NCBI GenBank assembly: GCA_003612405.1
Contig: RAYR01000016.1
Coordinates: 90,408 to 154,407 of the forward strand
Direction of reading: 5' to 3'
Source of the DNA: a bacterium 0.1xD8-71
Lineage (GTDB): Bacteria; Bacillota; Clostridia; Lachnospirales; Lachnospiraceae
DNA length: 64,000 bases
The position numbers were made by a program, and so were the translations under genes. Shown here piece by piece: positions 36,145 through 45,129 of this stretch (positions are counted from its first letter, which is position 1; every line of letters begins with the position of its first letter). The notes below the pieces were generated by a model, which searched no databases, was not told the origin of the DNA, and worked only from the letters and a program-made list of their open reading frames with translations.

Positions 36145-36480
36145 ATGATCTATCACACAATCTATATCACCATGCTGATTCTGTTATCCTTTATGCTTCT
36201 GGCCTGTCTGATCCGTGCCGTCAGGGGCCCCTTGATTGCCGACAGACTGATGGCTGTCAACATGATGGGAACCATGGTCATGGTCATGATCGCCGTCCTT
36301 GCCCTGATGCTTAAGGAAGGCTATCTGATAGATATCTGCCTGATCTATGCCATGATCAGTTTTCTGGCCGTGGTCGTTCTTTCCAAGGTATATATTGGTA
36401 TCTATGAGGAAAAACACCATAAGAAGGACTCCGATAATGACCATACTGTAAAGGGGGATTTGTCTGATGGGAACGCTTGA
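36145..36480 (+). CDS. mrpF: Mrp antiporter subunit F
   Basis: 111 residues with three membrane segments. The conserved RAVRGPLIADRLMAVNMMGT is the MnhF signature. It begins one base after mrpE and overlaps mrpG by 14 bases. The C-terminal 25 residues are charged (EEKHHKKDSDNDH) and longer than in most homologues. Confidence 0.92.
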   Translation: MIYHTIYITMLILLSFMLLACLIRAVRGPLIADRLMAVNMMGTMVMVMIAVLALMLKEGYLIDICLIYAMISFLAVVVLSKVYIGIYEEKHHKKDSDNDHTVKGDLSDGNA

Positions 36481-36862
36481 GTGGATCAAAATTATCATTG
36501 GCAGCGCTTTTTTAATCTGTGGTGTAGTCATCTTTTTTACAGAATTATTCGGCGTGTTTCATTTTCAATATGTGCTTAACCGGATGCATGCCGCCGCTAT
36601 GGGTGATACCCTGGGTATCACTTCCTGTCTGATTGGTCTGATGATCTTTTCCGGTTTTAACTACACTACCCTCAAGATTTTATTGATTATCTGCTTTCTG
36701 TGGTTTGCCTCCCCGGTCTCTTCTCATGTGCTTGCAAGACTGGAGGCCACTACCAACGAAAACCTGTCTGAGCGCTGTGAAATCTATGAAGATCTTGACG
36801 TATTAGAGCAGGAACTTGCCGGTCGGAATATGACAAAGGATGTAAAGGAGGATAGGTTATGA
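36467..36862 (+). CDS. mrpG: Mrp antiporter subunit G
   Basis: 131 residues, three membrane segments. LFGVFHFQYVLNRMHAAAMGDTLG contains the MnhG motif (R-H-A-A within the first loop). The start lies inside the end of mrpF, and AAGGGGG precedes it. Confidence 0.92.
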   Translation: MGTLEWIKIIIGSAFLICGVVIFFTELFGVFHFQYVLNRMHAAAMGDTLGITSCLIGLMIFSGFNYTTLKILLIICFLWFASPVSSHVLARLEATTNENLSERCEIYEDLDVLEQELAGRNMTKDVKEDRL

Positions 36863-37128
36863 CTGCTTTTCAAATGATTTTAATGGGACTTCTGATCATC
36901 TGTGCCATTTCGGTCAGTTTCTCCAGGAATCTGCTAAATTCTGTCTTAATCTACATGTCTTTCAGCCTGGTCATGTCCTTATTATGGATCTGCCTGGAAT
37001 CTCCGGATCTTGCCATCACGGAAGCCGCCGTTGGCGCAGGTATCACCAGCGTTTTATTCTTTGTAACGCTCAAAAAAATACATGCCATCAATGTTGCAGA
37101 GAAAACGGAGGAGAAAAAAGATGAGTAA
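36859..37128 (+). CDS. MbhD/DUF4040-type subunit (detached part of MrpA)
   Basis: 89 residues, three membrane segments, with the DUF4040 core LNSVLIYMSFSLVMSLLWI and LAITEAAVGAGITSVLFFVTL. In classical Mrp this domain is the C-terminal region of MrpA; as a separate protein it matches MbhD of membrane-bound hydrogenases and split Mrp complexes. It overlaps mrpG by four bases (ATGA) and the next gene by eight. Confidence 0.88.
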   Translation: MTAFQMILMGLLIICAISVSFSRNLLNSVLIYMSFSLVMSLLWICLESPDLAITEAAVGAGITSVLFFVTLKKIHAINVAEKTEEKKDE

Positions 37129-38101
37129 GAAAAAATCTGCCGAAGAATATCATAAAACTTTTGCCTTTCATTTTTTCAGATGGCTGAGCGGAGGCAAAGA
37201 CCCCTATCTTGGAAACGTGGAAATGCGTCCACAGAAAGAATATGAAGCAGATCCAGAAATGCTGCTTCGCCAGGAAAAGGAACACGATGCCATTCTGGAT
37301 AAAGTCTATGATACCAAACACAATGCATTACTGAAACTTTTTCACAGTCTGTATGAAATTACAAGTATCCTTTTCTGTCTGTTTCTGATGGCACTGCTTT
37401 TAGTGACCATTTCTTATCTGCCTGCCACAGGTGCCGCTGACAAACCCGTCAATAACGAGGTGGCCGGCCGTTATATCGAAAAGGGGCTGGAGGAAACCGG
37501 TGCCGTTAATATTGTGGCCGGTATGATTTTGGATTACAGGGCCTTTGATACGCTGGGGGAATCTCATGTGCTCTTCGTCGCCACGATTACGGTTCTGATC
37601 CTGTTACGTCTGGATAAGAACAAAAAGGGAGAAGTGAATCCATTGACGAAGGAGATGAATCCCAACGACCGTATCTACGAACCCAAAAATGATGCCATCT
37701 TACAACTGGTGGCGACCTTTCTGGTTCCGATCATTATCATCTTTGGTATTTATATCATACTGAACGGACACCTTGGCCCGGGCGGCGGTTTCTCCGGCGG
37801 TGCCGTCATTGGCGCCGGACTGATCTTATATTTAAATGCCTTTGGCTTCCAGAAGACAGAGCGTTTCTTTACGGAAAAGACTTATAAATGGATCTGTTTC
37901 TTTTCCCTCTCTTTCTACTGCCTGGCCAAAAGTTACTCCTTCTACACAGGTGCCAACCATCTGCACAGTATTATTCCGAATGGCACACCAGGTGCGATTC
38001 TTTCGGGCGGCCTGATTCTGCCCCTCAATATCGCCGTGGGGCTGGTGGTTGCCTGCACAATGTATGCTTTTTATGCAATGTTCCGCAAAGGAGGGTTTTA
38101 A
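37121..38101 (+). CDS. mrpB: MbhE-MnhB fusion subunit (Mrp B)
   Basis: 326 residues from the ATG at 37121, chosen for the GGAGG ten bases upstream. After a hydrophilic 75-residue N-terminus, residues about 76-180 carry an MbhE-like part (INIVAGMILDYR-type motif: VNIVAGMILDYRAFDTLGES), and about 190-326 the MnhB domain (GHLGPGGGFSGGAVIGAGL). MbhE is normally the very end of MrpA, so this gene fuses it to MrpB. The long charged N-terminus is unusual. Confidence 0.88.
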   Translation: MSKKKSAEEYHKTFAFHFFRWLSGGKDPYLGNVEMRPQKEYEADPEMLLRQEKEHDAILDKVYDTKHNALLKLFHSLYEITSILFCLFLMALLLVTISYLPATGAADKPVNNEVAGRYIEKGLEETGAVNIVAGMILDYRAFDTLGESHVLFVATITVLILLRLDKNKKGEVNPLTKEMNPNDRIYEPKNDAILQLVATFLVPIIIIFGIYIILNGHLGPGGGFSGGAVIGAGLILYLNAFGFQKTERFFTEKTYKWICFFSLSFYCLAKSYSFYTGANHLHSIIPNGTPGAILSGGLILPLNIAVGLVVACTMYAFYAMFRKGGF

Positions 38102-38102
38102 G

Positions 38103-38477
38103 ATGGGCCCGAATCTTCTGGTAAATTATGGGGAGGCGGTGGCTGCGATCTTATTTTGTATCGGTTTCACCAATCTTCTGTTACAGACCAACCTGATCAA
38201 AAAGATCATCGGTTTAAATATCATGGACAGCGCCATCTATCTTTTTCTGGCTGAAAAAGGATATATTGCCGGCCGGGCCGCTCCTATTGTCACCAATGGT
38301 GTGACCAGTGTGGAAGCATACATCAATCCCATTCCCAGCGGCCTGGTATTGACCGGTATTGTGGTATCAGTATCGGTATCTGCGCTGATGCTTTCCCTGA
38401 CCATACGTCTTTATCTCAGATACCATACGCTGAATCTGGATGAGATTGCCGCACAGCTTAAAAAGGAGGGAAGATAA
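38103..38477 (+). CDS. mrpC: Mrp antiporter subunit C (NuoK-like)
   Basis: 124 residues, three membrane segments, start ATG 38103 with AAAGGAGG upstream. It is homologous to NuoK of complex I: IGLNIMDSAIYLFLAEKGY and IPSGLVLTGIVVSVSVSAL, with PxPxALVLTxIVI-like ending typical of MnhC. It lies one base after mrpB and abuts the next gene. Confidence 0.92.
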   Translation: MGPNLLVNYGEAVAAILFCIGFTNLLLQTNLIKKIIGLNIMDSAIYLFLAEKGYIAGRAAPIVTNGVTSVEAYINPIPSGLVLTGIVVSVSVSALMLSLTIRLYLRYHTLNLDEIAAQLKKEGR

Positions 38478-39971
38478 ATGGATTTTGTCTGTAATTTTCC
38501 TTTTTTCTCCATCCTGTTAAGCCTTTTTTCAGGCACCATCTGTTCCATCCTTCCCGGAAGAGCAGCCAAAGTGGTAAACCGGATCGTCATCGCGGCGGTG
38601 GGTGTCATGTCGGGAATCCTTCTTGTATACCTGCTGGGTACCGGGGAAAGCTTCGTCTACTGGATGGGACACTTTCCGGCTCCCTGGGGCAATGAAATCC
38701 GTGCCGGTGTCCTGGAAGCAGGTATGGCATTGTTTTTCTGTATCATCATGTACCTGTCCATGGCCGGCGGCGCACACAAGCTTTTTGATGAGGTGGAAGA
38801 GAGCAAACATAATCTCTACTACATCCTGATCAACCTGCTGTTGAGCTCCCTGCTGGCACTGGTTTATACCAACGACATGTTTACGGCTTATGTGTTTGTG
38901 GAAATTAATACCATTTCCGCCTGCGGCCTTATCATGATCCGCCAGGTAGGACGCACAATCGAAGCAGCTGTCCGTTATATGATCATGAGCCTTTTGGGTT
39001 CCGGGCTTTTATTGTTCGGTCTGTGCATCATGTATGATCTGACCGGCCATCTGCTGATGAGCAATATCAAAGAATCCGTGTCTGTTCTGATACAGACCGG
39101 CGAATACCAGATTCCGCTGATTGTCTCCGTGGCTTTGATGTGCGTGGGACTGTGTATTAAAAGCGCTCTGTTTCCTTTTCACGCCTGGCTGCCGGACGCT
39201 TATGGATATTCCACGGTATCCTCAGCCGCGATTCTGTCCAGTCTGGTGTCCAAGGGTTATATTTTCCTACTGATCAAGATAATTTACCGTGTGATCGGTT
39301 TCGATATCTTTAACAATACACGGATTATTGATGTGCTGTTTGTCTTTGGACTGATGGGTATGATCTTCGGTTCTTTGAGCGCCATTAAGGAAAATGACAT
39401 CCGCCGGATGATCGCCTTTTCCTCGGTGGCACAGATCGGCTATATCTATATGGGATTCGGCATGGGAACACAGGCCGGTATGGTGGCCAGCATCTTCCAT
39501 ATCCTCTCCCACGCAGCCACCAAATCCCTGCTGTTTATCGCCGCTATCGGCCTTACAGAGGTATCCGGCGGCAGCCGTAAATTTATTGATCTGACCGGTG
39601 CCGGTTACCGCAATAAATGGGCGGGGGTGGCTTTTACCGCCGGTTCCCTGTCCATGGTAGGTGTGCCGTTGTTCTCCGGCTTTATCAGCAAGCTGTTATT
39701 TGCCCAGGCCGCCGTCCAGGTGGAAGGCAAGATGTTGGCGGCTTTGATCGTCCTGGGAATCAGTACGGTTCTAAATGCCATCTATTTCATGAAAACAGTG
39801 ATTCGTATATATGCTGTGACAGGCGATACTTCCTATCCTTGTATCACCTTTAAGGATATGAAGGTCCATGCCGTCGTACTGGTATTATTTGTGATAGTAA
39901 ATATCTTATTGGGTGTCAGTTCCCAGCCGGTCGTCAATATGATCGAGCAGGGGCTTGCGATGTTTGCATAA
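38478..39971 (+). CDS. mrpD: Mrp antiporter subunit D, first of four antiporter-like subunits
   Basis: 497 residues, about 14 membrane segments, NuoL/M/N family. The proton-path residues are present: Glu in TM5 (AYVFVEINTISAC) and Lys in TM7/8 (SSLVSKGYIFLLIKI), with FHAWLPDAYGYS before them. Of the four antiporter-like proteins this is the closest to true MrpD by its place right after mrpC. AAAAAGGAGGG is upstream. Confidence 0.92.
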   Translation: MDFVCNFPFFSILLSLFSGTICSILPGRAAKVVNRIVIAAVGVMSGILLVYLLGTGESFVYWMGHFPAPWGNEIRAGVLEAGMALFFCIIMYLSMAGGAHKLFDEVEESKHNLYYILINLLLSSLLALVYTNDMFTAYVFVEINTISACGLIMIRQVGRTIEAAVRYMIMSLLGSGLLLFGLCIMYDLTGHLLMSNIKESVSVLIQTGEYQIPLIVSVALMCVGLCIKSALFPFHAWLPDAYGYSTVSSAAILSSLVSKGYIFLLIKIIYRVIGFDIFNNTRIIDVLFVFGLMGMIFGSLSAIKENDIRRMIAFSSVAQIGYIYMGFGMGTQAGMVASIFHILSHAATKSLLFIAAIGLTEVSGGSRKFIDLTGAGYRNKWAGVAFTAGSLSMVGVPLFSGFISKLLFAQAAVQVEGKMLAALIVLGISTVLNAIYFMKTVIRIYAVTGDTSYPCITFKDMKVHAVVLVLFVIVNILLGVSSQPVVNMIEQGLAMFA

Positions 39972-39983
39972 GGAGGTGATGAC

Positions 39984-41453
39984 ATGTATCTGATTCTTTT
40001 ACCAATCCTTTTTCCGATTCTTGCCGGAGTCTGTCTTCTGGTCTGTAGAAAAGACCTGAGCAGAAAATTGCTCACGGTAACAACCGGAACCTGCCTTGTC
40101 ATCACGGGTGCCTTGGCTATCACTGCACTGACCCGGGTAAAACAGGATTTTACTTTATTCTACCTGACCAGAACACTGCCGGTTTATTTTCACATAGACC
40201 AGATCAGTATCCTCTTTTCTCTTCTGACAGTGATTGTCTTTCTCTGTGCAGGCTTTTTTTCCTTTGCCTACATGAAACACGAACAGAAAGAGAAGCGTTA
40301 CTATGGTTATTACCTAATGGCTTTCGGTGTCCTGAACGGCCTTTGCTTTGCAGGCAATCTGATCACGTTTTATCTGTTCTTTGAATTGCTGACCCTGTCC
40401 TCCTTCCCTCTGGTACTGCACACAGGCAGTAAAGAGGCAATTATGGCAGGATTGAAATATTTGTTCTACTCCCTGTGCGGCGCCTATGCATCCCTGTTTG
40501 GGATTTATTTTCTCTGCCAGAACTGTGATACCCTGACTTTCACGGCAGGCGGCGTCTTACAGGTCTCTGCGGCTTCCAAAGATGGCAGTTTCTTTCTGTT
40601 TCTTGCTTTTATGATGATTCTGGGCTTCGGTGTGAAGGCCGGTATGTTTCCCATGCACGCCTGGCTGCCCACTGCCCACCCGGCGGCACCTGCGCCGGCA
40701 TCCGCAACCCTCTCCGCAGTCATTGTCAAAGCCGGTGTACTGGCCTTGATCCGGGTGATTTACTATATCTTTGGCGCAGACTTTATACGCGGCACCTGGG
40801 TGCAGACCACATGGCTGGCCCTAGCGCTGGTCACTGTTTTCATGGGTTCCATGCTGGCCTACCGGGAACCTGTCCTGAAGAAACGACTGGCCTACTCCAC
40901 TGTGAGCCAGCTCTCCTACATCCTCTTTGGTCTTGCCGTGATGAACGAAGAAGCTTTTACAGGCTCTCTCCTGCATGTACTGGCCCATGGCTTTATCAAA
41001 GGAACCCTCTTTCTGACCGCCGGAGCAATTATCTATACCACCGGCAAAACAAAAGTCGATGAACTGCGCGGCATCGGAAAGGAAATGCCGCTTACCATGT
41101 GGTGCTATACCATCGTATCCTTGGGACTGATCGGTATTCCCCCCACCGGAGGCTTTGTGAGCAAATGGTATCTGGCCATAGGCGGACTTGCCGGCGATAT
41201 TGGTATATTCCGTTACTTAGGCCCGGCCATCCTGCTTGTCAGCGCCCTGCTTACCGCAGGTTATCTGCTGCCGCTTACCATCCGGGGATTCTTTCCCGGA
41301 ACAGATTATGATTATCAGACATTACAGAAACGGGAACCCTGTCCGTTGATGACGATACCGATTTTATTTATGACAATTTTGTCAGTTTTGATCGGCCTGT
41401 TTCCCACTGTGATTGTTGATACACTGACGGATTTCGTCAGCACCCTGATATAA
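39984..41453 (+). CDS. Antiporter-like subunit 2 (NuoM/MrpD-like)
   Basis: 489 residues, about 14 membrane segments. Conserved TM5 Glu (YLFFELLTLSSFPLVLHT) and TM7 Lys (ASATLSAVIVKAGVLALI), with MHAWLPTAHPAAPAPAS. It starts 12 bases after mrpD with AAGGAGG upstream. A second D-type module in one operon is not part of the canonical seven-gene Mrp. Confidence 0.88.
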   Translation: MYLILLPILFPILAGVCLLVCRKDLSRKLLTVTTGTCLVITGALAITALTRVKQDFTLFYLTRTLPVYFHIDQISILFSLLTVIVFLCAGFFSFAYMKHEQKEKRYYGYYLMAFGVLNGLCFAGNLITFYLFFELLTLSSFPLVLHTGSKEAIMAGLKYLFYSLCGAYASLFGIYFLCQNCDTLTFTAGGVLQVSAASKDGSFFLFLAFMMILGFGVKAGMFPMHAWLPTAHPAAPAPASATLSAVIVKAGVLALIRVIYYIFGADFIRGTWVQTTWLALALVTVFMGSMLAYREPVLKKRLAYSTVSQLSYILFGLAVMNEEAFTGSLLHVLAHGFIKGTLFLTAGAIIYTTGKTKVDELRGIGKEMPLTMWCYTIVSLGLIGIPPTGGFVSKWYLAIGGLAGDIGIFRYLGPAILLVSALLTAGYLLPLTIRGFFPGTDYDYQTLQKREPCPLMTIPILFMTILSVLIGLFPTVIVDTLTDFVSTLI

Positions 41454-41468
41454 GAAAGGAGAAGCCTT

Positions 41469-42932
41469 ATGATTATCTGTATTATACTGATACCCTTACT
41501 TGCCGGGATTCTGGTGCCAGTGCTTCCCTTTCGCAAAAGAAGCCACAAGGAAATTTTCCTGGAGGGAGCTGTCATTTTAAACAGTATTCTGGTATGGTAT
41601 CTGTTATTACATCATTCCGAGAGTACCTTCCTGCTCGCCCACTTTACGGGCGACCTGAATATCAGTTTCCGGGTGGACGGCATGAGCATGGTATTTGCCG
41701 GCCTGGTTTCCGGCCTCTGGCCTTTTGCCACCCTGTATGCCTTTGAATATATGACGAAGGAAGAACATGAGAACACCTTTTTCCTGTTCTACACCATGAC
41801 CTACGGCATAACCCTGGGCATTGCCCTTGCCGCCAATCTGCTGACCATGTATTTCTTCTACGAACTTCTGACCCTGGTTACCGTGCCTCTCGTCATGCAC
41901 ACCCTGACCAGAGAGGCCATTCTTGCCAGCAGAAAATATCTCTACTATTCTCTGGGCGGCGCCGCTTTTGCCTTTATCGGCCTGATCATGGTGATCGTCT
42001 ATGGAACCACCACCGACTTTATTCTCGGCGGCGTATTGGATCCGGGCAAAATTGGAGATAAAAACAACATTTTGCTGCTAATCTATGTGATGGCCTTTAT
42101 GGGATTTGGTGTCAAGGCGGCGGTCTGCCCTTTTAACTCCTGGCTTCCGCAGGCCGGTGTCGCACCTACCCCTGTCACCGCACTGCTACATGCAGTGGCT
42201 GTGGTGAAATCCGGCGCCTTTGCCATTATCCGCCTGACCTATTACAGCTTTGGCACAGAATTTCTGTATGGTACCTGGGCGCAGACCACCGTTATAATCG
42301 TGGTAATGTTCACCATCGTGTACGGTTGCAGCCGGGCATTGAAAGAGACTCATATCAAACGCAGACTGGCCTATTCCACCATCAGCAATCTTTCTTATAT
42401 CCTGTTCGGCGCCGTTATCATGACGCCGCTGGGACTGACAGGCGCCCTAACGCACCTGGTATTTCACGCTGTGATGAAGATCAGCTCTTTCTTCTGTGCC
42501 GGCGCCATCATGCATCAGACGGATAAACGCTATGTGCATGAACTGAACGGACTAGGGTACAAAATGCCCTGTGTATTCGGTATCTTTACCGTCTCTTCCC
42601 TTGCGCTCATGGGGGTACCGGGTCTGGCCGGCTTTATCAGCAAGTGGAACCTGGCCGGAGCGGCGGTAAACAGCAGGAATTCCCTGGCCTATGCCGGGAT
42701 TGCCTGCCTGCTGCTGTCGGCACTGCTGACAGCCATTTATATGCTATCCATCGTAGTGCGGGCTTTCTTTCCCGGGAAAGACTTTGATGACGGCCCGATC
42801 CAAAACGTACATGATCCTAACTGGAAAATGCTTCTTCCGCTTTTCGTATTTACTGTCTTTATCATAATATTTGGCTTACATTCACAACCGATTGTAGATT
42901 TCTTTTATGATGTGGCAACGGGGGTATATTAG
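41469..42932 (+). CDS. Antiporter-like subunit 3 (NuoM/MrpD-like)
   Basis: 487 residues, about 14 membrane segments. TM5 Glu in YFFYELLTLVTVPLVMHT is conserved; the TM7 region reads LLHAVAVVKSGAFAII with its Lys. The amphipathic motif is NSWLPQAGVAPTPVT, with Asn where the others have His. GAAAGGAGA is upstream. It is similar to subunit 2 in the TM5 motif, suggesting a duplication. Confidence 0.88.
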   Translation: MIICIILIPLLAGILVPVLPFRKRSHKEIFLEGAVILNSILVWYLLLHHSESTFLLAHFTGDLNISFRVDGMSMVFAGLVSGLWPFATLYAFEYMTKEEHENTFFLFYTMTYGITLGIALAANLLTMYFFYELLTLVTVPLVMHTLTREAILASRKYLYYSLGGAAFAFIGLIMVIVYGTTTDFILGGVLDPGKIGDKNNILLLIYVMAFMGFGVKAAVCPFNSWLPQAGVAPTPVTALLHAVAVVKSGAFAIIRLTYYSFGTEFLYGTWAQTTVIIVVMFTIVYGCSRALKETHIKRRLAYSTISNLSYILFGAVIMTPLGLTGALTHLVFHAVMKISSFFCAGAIMHQTDKRYVHELNGLGYKMPCVFGIFTVSSLALMGVPGLAGFISKWNLAGAAVNSRNSLAYAGIACLLLSALLTAIYMLSIVVRAFFPGKDFDDGPIQNVHDPNWKMLLPLFVFTVFIIIFGLHSQPIVDFFYDVATGVY

Positions 42933-42933
42933 T

Positions 42934-45057
42934 ATGAATCTGTTAATCTACACTATCATTTTTCTGCCCATGGCAGCAGCACTTTTATGTTATATCACAG
43001 GACGCTTTCAAAAGGCCGTAAGGGATTATCTGGCTGATGCCGCCACGGGCATTACCTTTCTGCTATGCCTTTATCTGGCTGTGCAGACAGTGACCCGCCC
43101 GGATTTATCCAGAGTTCTTGTGGAACTTCCTGATATCTGCAGTATGGGACTTCATTTTACACTGGATGGTTTCCGCGCGCTGTACGGGGCAATTGCGGCC
43201 TTTATGTGGTTTATGAGTACTCTCTTTTCCAGGGAATACTTTGCTCATTATCATAACCGTAACCGGTATTACCTGTTCCTGCTCCTCACTCTGGGCGCCA
43301 CAGAAGGAGTCTTCCTGTCGGCAGATTTCTTCACCACTTTTGTTTTCTTTGAAATCATGTCCTTTACCTCTTATGTGTGGGTAGCCCATGATGAGAGAAA
43401 AGAATCCCTGCGGGCTGCCGGCACCTATCTGGCAGTGGCAGTAATCGGCGGCCTGGTGATGCTGATGGGCATTTTCCTGTTATATGACGAGACAGGCACT
43501 TTATATTTCTGCGACCTGTCCGGCATCCTCATGGAAAGCGGCACCTCCTCCACCCAGATCTGGGCTGCGGGTCTGTGTCTCCTGTTTGGTTTCGGGGCAA
43601 AGGCCGGCGCCTTTCCACTGCATATCTGGCTGCCCAAAGCCCATCCTGTGGCACCGGCACCGGCATCTGCCCTCTTATCAGGCATCCTGACCAAAGCAGG
43701 TATGTACGGCATTTTGATTTTAACTGCCTATCTCTTTCTGGGCTCTGCTGCCTGGGGCGCCCTGATCCTGCTTCTTGGTGTGTGTACCATGGTTATCGGT
43801 GCCCTTCTGGCACTGCTATCCATGGACTTAAAAAGAACCCTGGCCTGTTCTTCCGTCTCCCAGATTGGCTTTATTCTGGTGGGTGTGGGCATGTCGGGCC
43901 TGCTTGGGGAAGAAAATGCACTTGCCATGCGGGGCAGTCTGCTTCATATGGTAAATCACTCTCTGATCAAGCTGGTCCTTTTTATGGCTGCCGGCGTGGT
44001 CTTTATGAACGTGCATAAGCTGGACTTAAACGAAATCCGCGGTTTTGGCCGCAGAAAGCCTCTTCTCAACGGTATTTTCCTGATGGGCGCACTGGGTATC
44101 GGCGGTATCCCTCTGTGGAACGGCTACATCAGCAAGACGCTGCTTCATGAAAGTATTGTGGAGTACACCACACTTATTCGTTCCGGCAGGGTTACCGGTC
44201 TGTTTACTGCCTCTTTCATGAAAGGGATTGAATGGATCTTCTTGATCAGCGGCGGCCTGACCATCGCCTATATGACCAAACTCTATGTCTGCCTCTTCCT
44301 GGAAAAGAATACAGATTCCGTCATACAGGAAAAATATGACAGTATGAGGCATCAGTATATGAATCCGGTAAGCAGTCTGGTTCTGGTCATATGCGCAATG
44401 CTGCTGCCGGTCATGGGATTTTTCCCCGGTATTATCATGGATACTGTCGCCGATATGGGAGCATCATTTTTACAAATTACGCCTTTGTCCCGAAAATTGT
44501 CATACTTTTCCATCACAAACATAACCGGGGCCATAATCTCTTTCATCATCGGCGCAGTGATTTATCTGGTTGCTGTGCGCTTCTGGCTGATGAAACGGAT
44601 TAGTCCGGACACGACCGAAAGGCAGTACGTAAACCGCCTGCCTCACTGGATGGACCTGGAGGAACTGCTCTACCGTCCTTTGCTGTTACGGATTCTGCCG
44701 TTTACCTTTGGCATGATCTGCCGGTTCCTGGACAGCCTGGTAGATACAATCGTGGTCGTGCTGCGCAGGACACTTCTTCGTGACAGTAAACTGCCGAGAG
44801 AACTGCCGCAGGGTAATCCCCTCACACATATGTGCGCCTGCATAGCCGCAGGATTCCAATGGCTAGGGAACCATACCATTCACAGAAAGCAGCCCAGGAA
44901 CCAGGATTATGAACATAAATATGCTCTCTTCTACGAAGAACTCAGCGAAAACAGTCTGATGATCGCCAGAAGCATGTCCTTTGGACTGCTCCTCTTCTGC
45001 GTGGGACTGATACTGACCGTAGCTTACCTTTTTGTAAAGGATATTTTTAATATGTAA
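42934..45057 (+). CDS. Antiporter-like subunit 4 (NuoL/MrpA-like), with long C-terminal extension
   Basis: 707 residues from the ATG at 42934 (an earlier frame start at 42907 lies within the previous gene). TM5 Glu (FVFFEIMSFTSYVWV) and TM7 Lys (LLSGILTKAGMYGILIL), with HIWLPKAHPVAPAPAS. After about residue 510 there are extra membrane helices, a soluble stretch (about 570-665) and a last membrane segment near 685-705. This resembles NuoL/MrpA without its DUF4040 and MbhE ends, which are encoded separately at 36859 and 37121. Last gene before the terminator at 45064. Confidence 0.88.
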   Translation: MNLLIYTIIFLPMAAALLCYITGRFQKAVRDYLADAATGITFLLCLYLAVQTVTRPDLSRVLVELPDICSMGLHFTLDGFRALYGAIAAFMWFMSTLFSREYFAHYHNRNRYYLFLLLTLGATEGVFLSADFFTTFVFFEIMSFTSYVWVAHDERKESLRAAGTYLAVAVIGGLVMLMGIFLLYDETGTLYFCDLSGILMESGTSSTQIWAAGLCLLFGFGAKAGAFPLHIWLPKAHPVAPAPASALLSGILTKAGMYGILILTAYLFLGSAAWGALILLLGVCTMVIGALLALLSMDLKRTLACSSVSQIGFILVGVGMSGLLGEENALAMRGSLLHMVNHSLIKLVLFMAAGVVFMNVHKLDLNEIRGFGRRKPLLNGIFLMGALGIGGIPLWNGYISKTLLHESIVEYTTLIRSGRVTGLFTASFMKGIEWIFLISGGLTIAYMTKLYVCLFLEKNTDSVIQEKYDSMRHQYMNPVSSLVLVICAMLLPVMGFFPGIIMDTVADMGASFLQITPLSRKLSYFSITNITGAIISFIIGAVIYLVAVRFWLMKRISPDTTERQYVNRLPHWMDLEELLYRPLLLRILPFTFGMICRFLDSLVDTIVVVLRRTLLRDSKLPRELPQGNPLTHMCACIAAGFQWLGNHTIHRKQPRNQDYEHKYALFYEELSENSLMIARSMSFGLLLFCVGLILTVAYLFVKDIFNM

Positions 45058-45063
45058 TAGTAT

Positions 45064-45095
45064 AAAAAGATTCCGGTTTTGCCCGGAATCTTTTT
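45064..45095. terminator. Bidirectional terminator of the Mrp operon and the GLUG gene
   Basis: AAAAAGATTCCGG (45064-45076) pairs perfectly with CCGGAATCTTTTT (45083-45095), symmetrical for the convergent genes on both sides. Confidence 0.9.
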
Positions 45096-45129
45096 ACATC
45101 CTTGAATGGATCCTTATACAATTAATAAA

